DNA from: Mariluticola halotolerans
Lineage (GTDB): Bacteria; Pseudomonadota; Alphaproteobacteria; Rhizobiales; Devosiaceae
Assembly (NCBI RefSeq): GCF_021611515.1
Contig: NZ_CP090960.1
Span: forward strand, 2,772,001-2,836,000
Length of the DNA: 64,000 nucleotides
Direction: 5' to 3'
In this document: piece by piece, positions 62,323-64,000 of the stretch
How the letters are laid out: each line of letters starts with the position of its first letter
How positions within the stretch are numbered: position 1 is the stretch's first letter
Translations under genes and position numbers: made by a program
The notes under the pieces: generated by a model
What the model saw: the letters and a program-made list of their open reading frames with translations, nothing else
The model's database searches: none
What the model was told of the DNA's origin: nothing

Positions 62323-63819
62323 ATGGACGCATTTCTTCTGGCTATGGGGCTGGTCTTTAATGTCGAGACCCTGCTTGTTATTCTCGCGGCATCGATTTTT
62401 GGGCTGTTCGTCGGTGCCTTGCCCGGCCTGACAGCAACCATGGCCACAGCGCTTTTGGTGCCGGTCACATTCTATATGGCGCCAATTCCCGCTATTGCAG
62501 CGATCATTTCGTGCACCGCGATGGCGATCACAGCGGGTGATTTGCCCGGTGCATTGCTGCGCATTCCCGGTACGCCGGCTTCTGCCGCCTATGTTGAAGA
62601 TTCCTATGGCATGGCGAAACAGGGCAAGGCGGGGCTTGCCATTGGTATTGGCGTTATCGGCTCGATGCTCGGCGGATTGTTCGGTTTTGTATTTCTGTTG
62701 TTCACCGCACCCGCGCTGGCAAAATTTGCGCTCAGCTTTTCCAGCTTTGAGTATTTCTGGCTGGCGGTTCTGGGGCTGAGCTGTGCGGCGCTGATCTCAA
62801 CCGGTGGTATGGCCAAGGGCGCCTTGTCGCTGTTGCTGGGGCTGTTTATTGCCCAGATCGGTGTAGACCCGCTCATGGGCGCGCAACGCTTTACCTTCGG
62901 GTTCAGCGAGCTGTCGGGTGGTATCAGTTTCATTCCTGCAATGATCGGCATGTTCGCGCTGGCCGAGATCATGCGGGCGGGCCGCAACGGCACGAAAGCT
63001 GTCGCGCAAGCGAATGTCGGCAATCCGTTCAAGGGCACGCTGAAAGTGCTCTGGCAATATCGCAAGAACCATTTGCGCGGCTCAATGATTGGCAGCCTGT
63101 TGGGTGCATTGCCTGGCGTGGGCGGAGATCTCGCCGCCTGGGTGACCTATTCGCTGGCCAAGCGGACGTCCAAGACGCCAGAAAAATTCGGTACAGGTCA
63201 TCCTGAGGGGCTGGTTGAGGCGAGTGCGACCAATAACGCGGCTCTGAGCACATCCTGGATTCCGGCCATGGTGTTCGGTATTCCCGGTGATGCAGTCACG
63301 GCGATTGCCGTTGGCGTTCTGGTGATGAAAGGGCTGGATCCCGGACCGCAATTGCTGACCGTCAACCCGCAGAACTTTTATGCGGTGCTGTTGGTGTTCG
63401 TGGTTGCCAATATTTTGATGCTGCCCCTGGGATATGTGGCAGCGCGGTCGGCCCGCTGGATTTTCGAAGTGCCGCGCGCCCTGCTGAATGCGGCCATCCT
63501 GCTATTTTGTCTGGTCGGGTCGTTTTCGATCAACAACACGATGTTTGGTGTTGGCGTCATGCTGGCGCTGGGCATTATCGCCTATGTTCTTGAATCGCGG
63601 CGGTTTGCGATTGCACCGATCATTCTGGGCATTGTGCTTGGACCATTGGTCGAGGGGAATTTTACCACGTCGATGATTATCACAAGTGGCAATTTCCTTG
63701 GCTTTTTCGAGCGGCCCATTGCCGCTGTTCTGGGTATCGCGACCATCATCATCTGGGGCACGGCGATCGGGGGCACAATCCTGCGCGCCTATAAGGGACG
63801 ACAGTTGCGCCTGGCTTAA
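62323..63819 (+). CDS. tctA: Tripartite tricarboxylate transporter large membrane subunit (TctA)
   Basis: This 498-residue protein has about 12 TM helices and translocates the carboxylate. Duplicated signatures are FVGALPGLTATMATALLVPV and GSLLGALPGVGGDLAAWVTY, with HPEGLVEASATNNAALSTSW and GIPGDAVTAIAVGVLVMKGL. Length is normal. A strong terminator follows. Confidence 0.95.
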   Translation: MDAFLLAMGLVFNVETLLVILAASIFGLFVGALPGLTATMATALLVPVTFYMAPIPAIAAIISCTAMAITAGDLPGALLRIPGTPASAAYVEDSYGMAKQGKAGLAIGIGVIGSMLGGLFGFVFLLFTAPALAKFALSFSSFEYFWLAVLGLSCAALISTGGMAKGALSLLLGLFIAQIGVDPLMGAQRFTFGFSELSGGISFIPAMIGMFALAEIMRAGRNGTKAVAQANVGNPFKGTLKVLWQYRKNHLRGSMIGSLLGALPGVGGDLAAWVTYSLAKRTSKTPEKFGTGHPEGLVEASATNNAALSTSWIPAMVFGIPGDAVTAIAVGVLVMKGLDPGPQLLTVNPQNFYAVLLVFVVANILMLPLGYVAARSARWIFEVPRALLNAAILLFCLVGSFSINNTMFGVGVMLALGIIAYVLESRRFAIAPIILGIVLGPLVEGNFTTSMIITSGNFLGFFERPIAAVLGIATIIIWGTAIGGTILRAYKGRQLRLA

Positions 63820-63858
63820 GGCCAGCAAAGGGGGCGTCGATCCCTAATGCGCAAAACT

Positions 63859-63894
63859 AATCCGGCAGGGCTTTCGCCTTGCCGGATTTTTTGT
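63859..63894 (+). terminator. Rho-independent terminator after tctCBA
   Basis: aatccggca (63859-63867) and tgccggatt (63880-63888) form a 9-bp stem followed by TTTTT. It closes the transporter operon. The remaining 100 bases to the window edge are open on the plus strand from ATG 63905, but too short to judge. Confidence 0.9.
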
Positions 63895-64000
63895 ATCGAC
63901 GATTATGTCACCCCATTGCATCGGCCTGACGGGCTGCACAACCTTGTCTCATTCACATCTGTTTCGAGCGCGGGCGCGGCCCGGTTTTCGGCTCATGTTC

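Overview
The window is chromosomal DNA from an alphaproteobacterium, most likely of the order Hyphomicrobiales (Rhizobiales). Evidence is the moderately high GC, the order hisN / N-formylglutamate amidohydrolase / cpdR / tandem tRNA-Val, an mmgR (suhB)-type small RNA, and a small heat-shock gene with a ROSE-type RNA thermometer behind an RpoH-like promoter. Genus cannot be fixed by eye; a Devosia/Pelagibacterium-like lineage is only a guess. No CRISPR array, insertion sequence, integrase or rRNA operon was seen.

Layout. 1-5.4 kb: end of a TRAP permease, a CDF metal transporter, a TakP-like TRAP binding protein, a PfkB sugar kinase and a diheme cytochrome c. 5.4-11.4 kb: the quinolinate genes nadB and nadA, separated by a MocR regulator with a divergent EamA exporter and a YdeI-type protein. 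11.6-18.1 kb: KDPG aldolase followed closely by modABC, then MarR and LysR regulators and a DUF1007-NicO nickel/cobalt exporter fusion. 18.2-25.9 kb: a periplasmic nucleotidase variant, ferrochelatase, SPFH/NfeD, a PomAB-like stator pair and an unidentified outer-membrane protein. 26-36.7 kb: galU, galE, a lytic transglycosylase, an SGNH hydrolase, gltD and gltB. 37-42.9 kb: hsp20 with its thermosensor, a candidate structured RNA, two alpha/beta hydrolases, hisN, mmgR, the amidohydrolase, cpdR and two tRNA-Val genes.

After the tRNAs the content becomes accessory. 43-50.2 kb holds two GntR regulators, a TauE/SafE permease and an operon of fumarylacetoacetase-family hydrolase, PuuE-like deacetylase and a complete TRAP transporter. 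50.2-54.5 kb mixes MscS with an overlapping zinc-ribbon microprotein, a PtsN-like protein lacking the phosphorylatable His, a 44-residue Lys-rich ORF, hemD, rlpA and an excalibur protein. 54.6-63.9 kb is a carboxylate catabolic locus: SDR-FadR-RraA on +, dapA-like-dhaK-dhaL-iclR on -, and the divergent tripartite transporter tctCBA. Two near-identical palindromes in the dapA/tctC intergenic region are likely IclR operators.

The best leads are this last locus, whose gene combination I cannot assign to a known pathway and whose dhaK appears to start at ATC; the structured RNA between hsp20 and the hydrolase; the His-less PtsN; and the MscS-coupled zinc ribbon.
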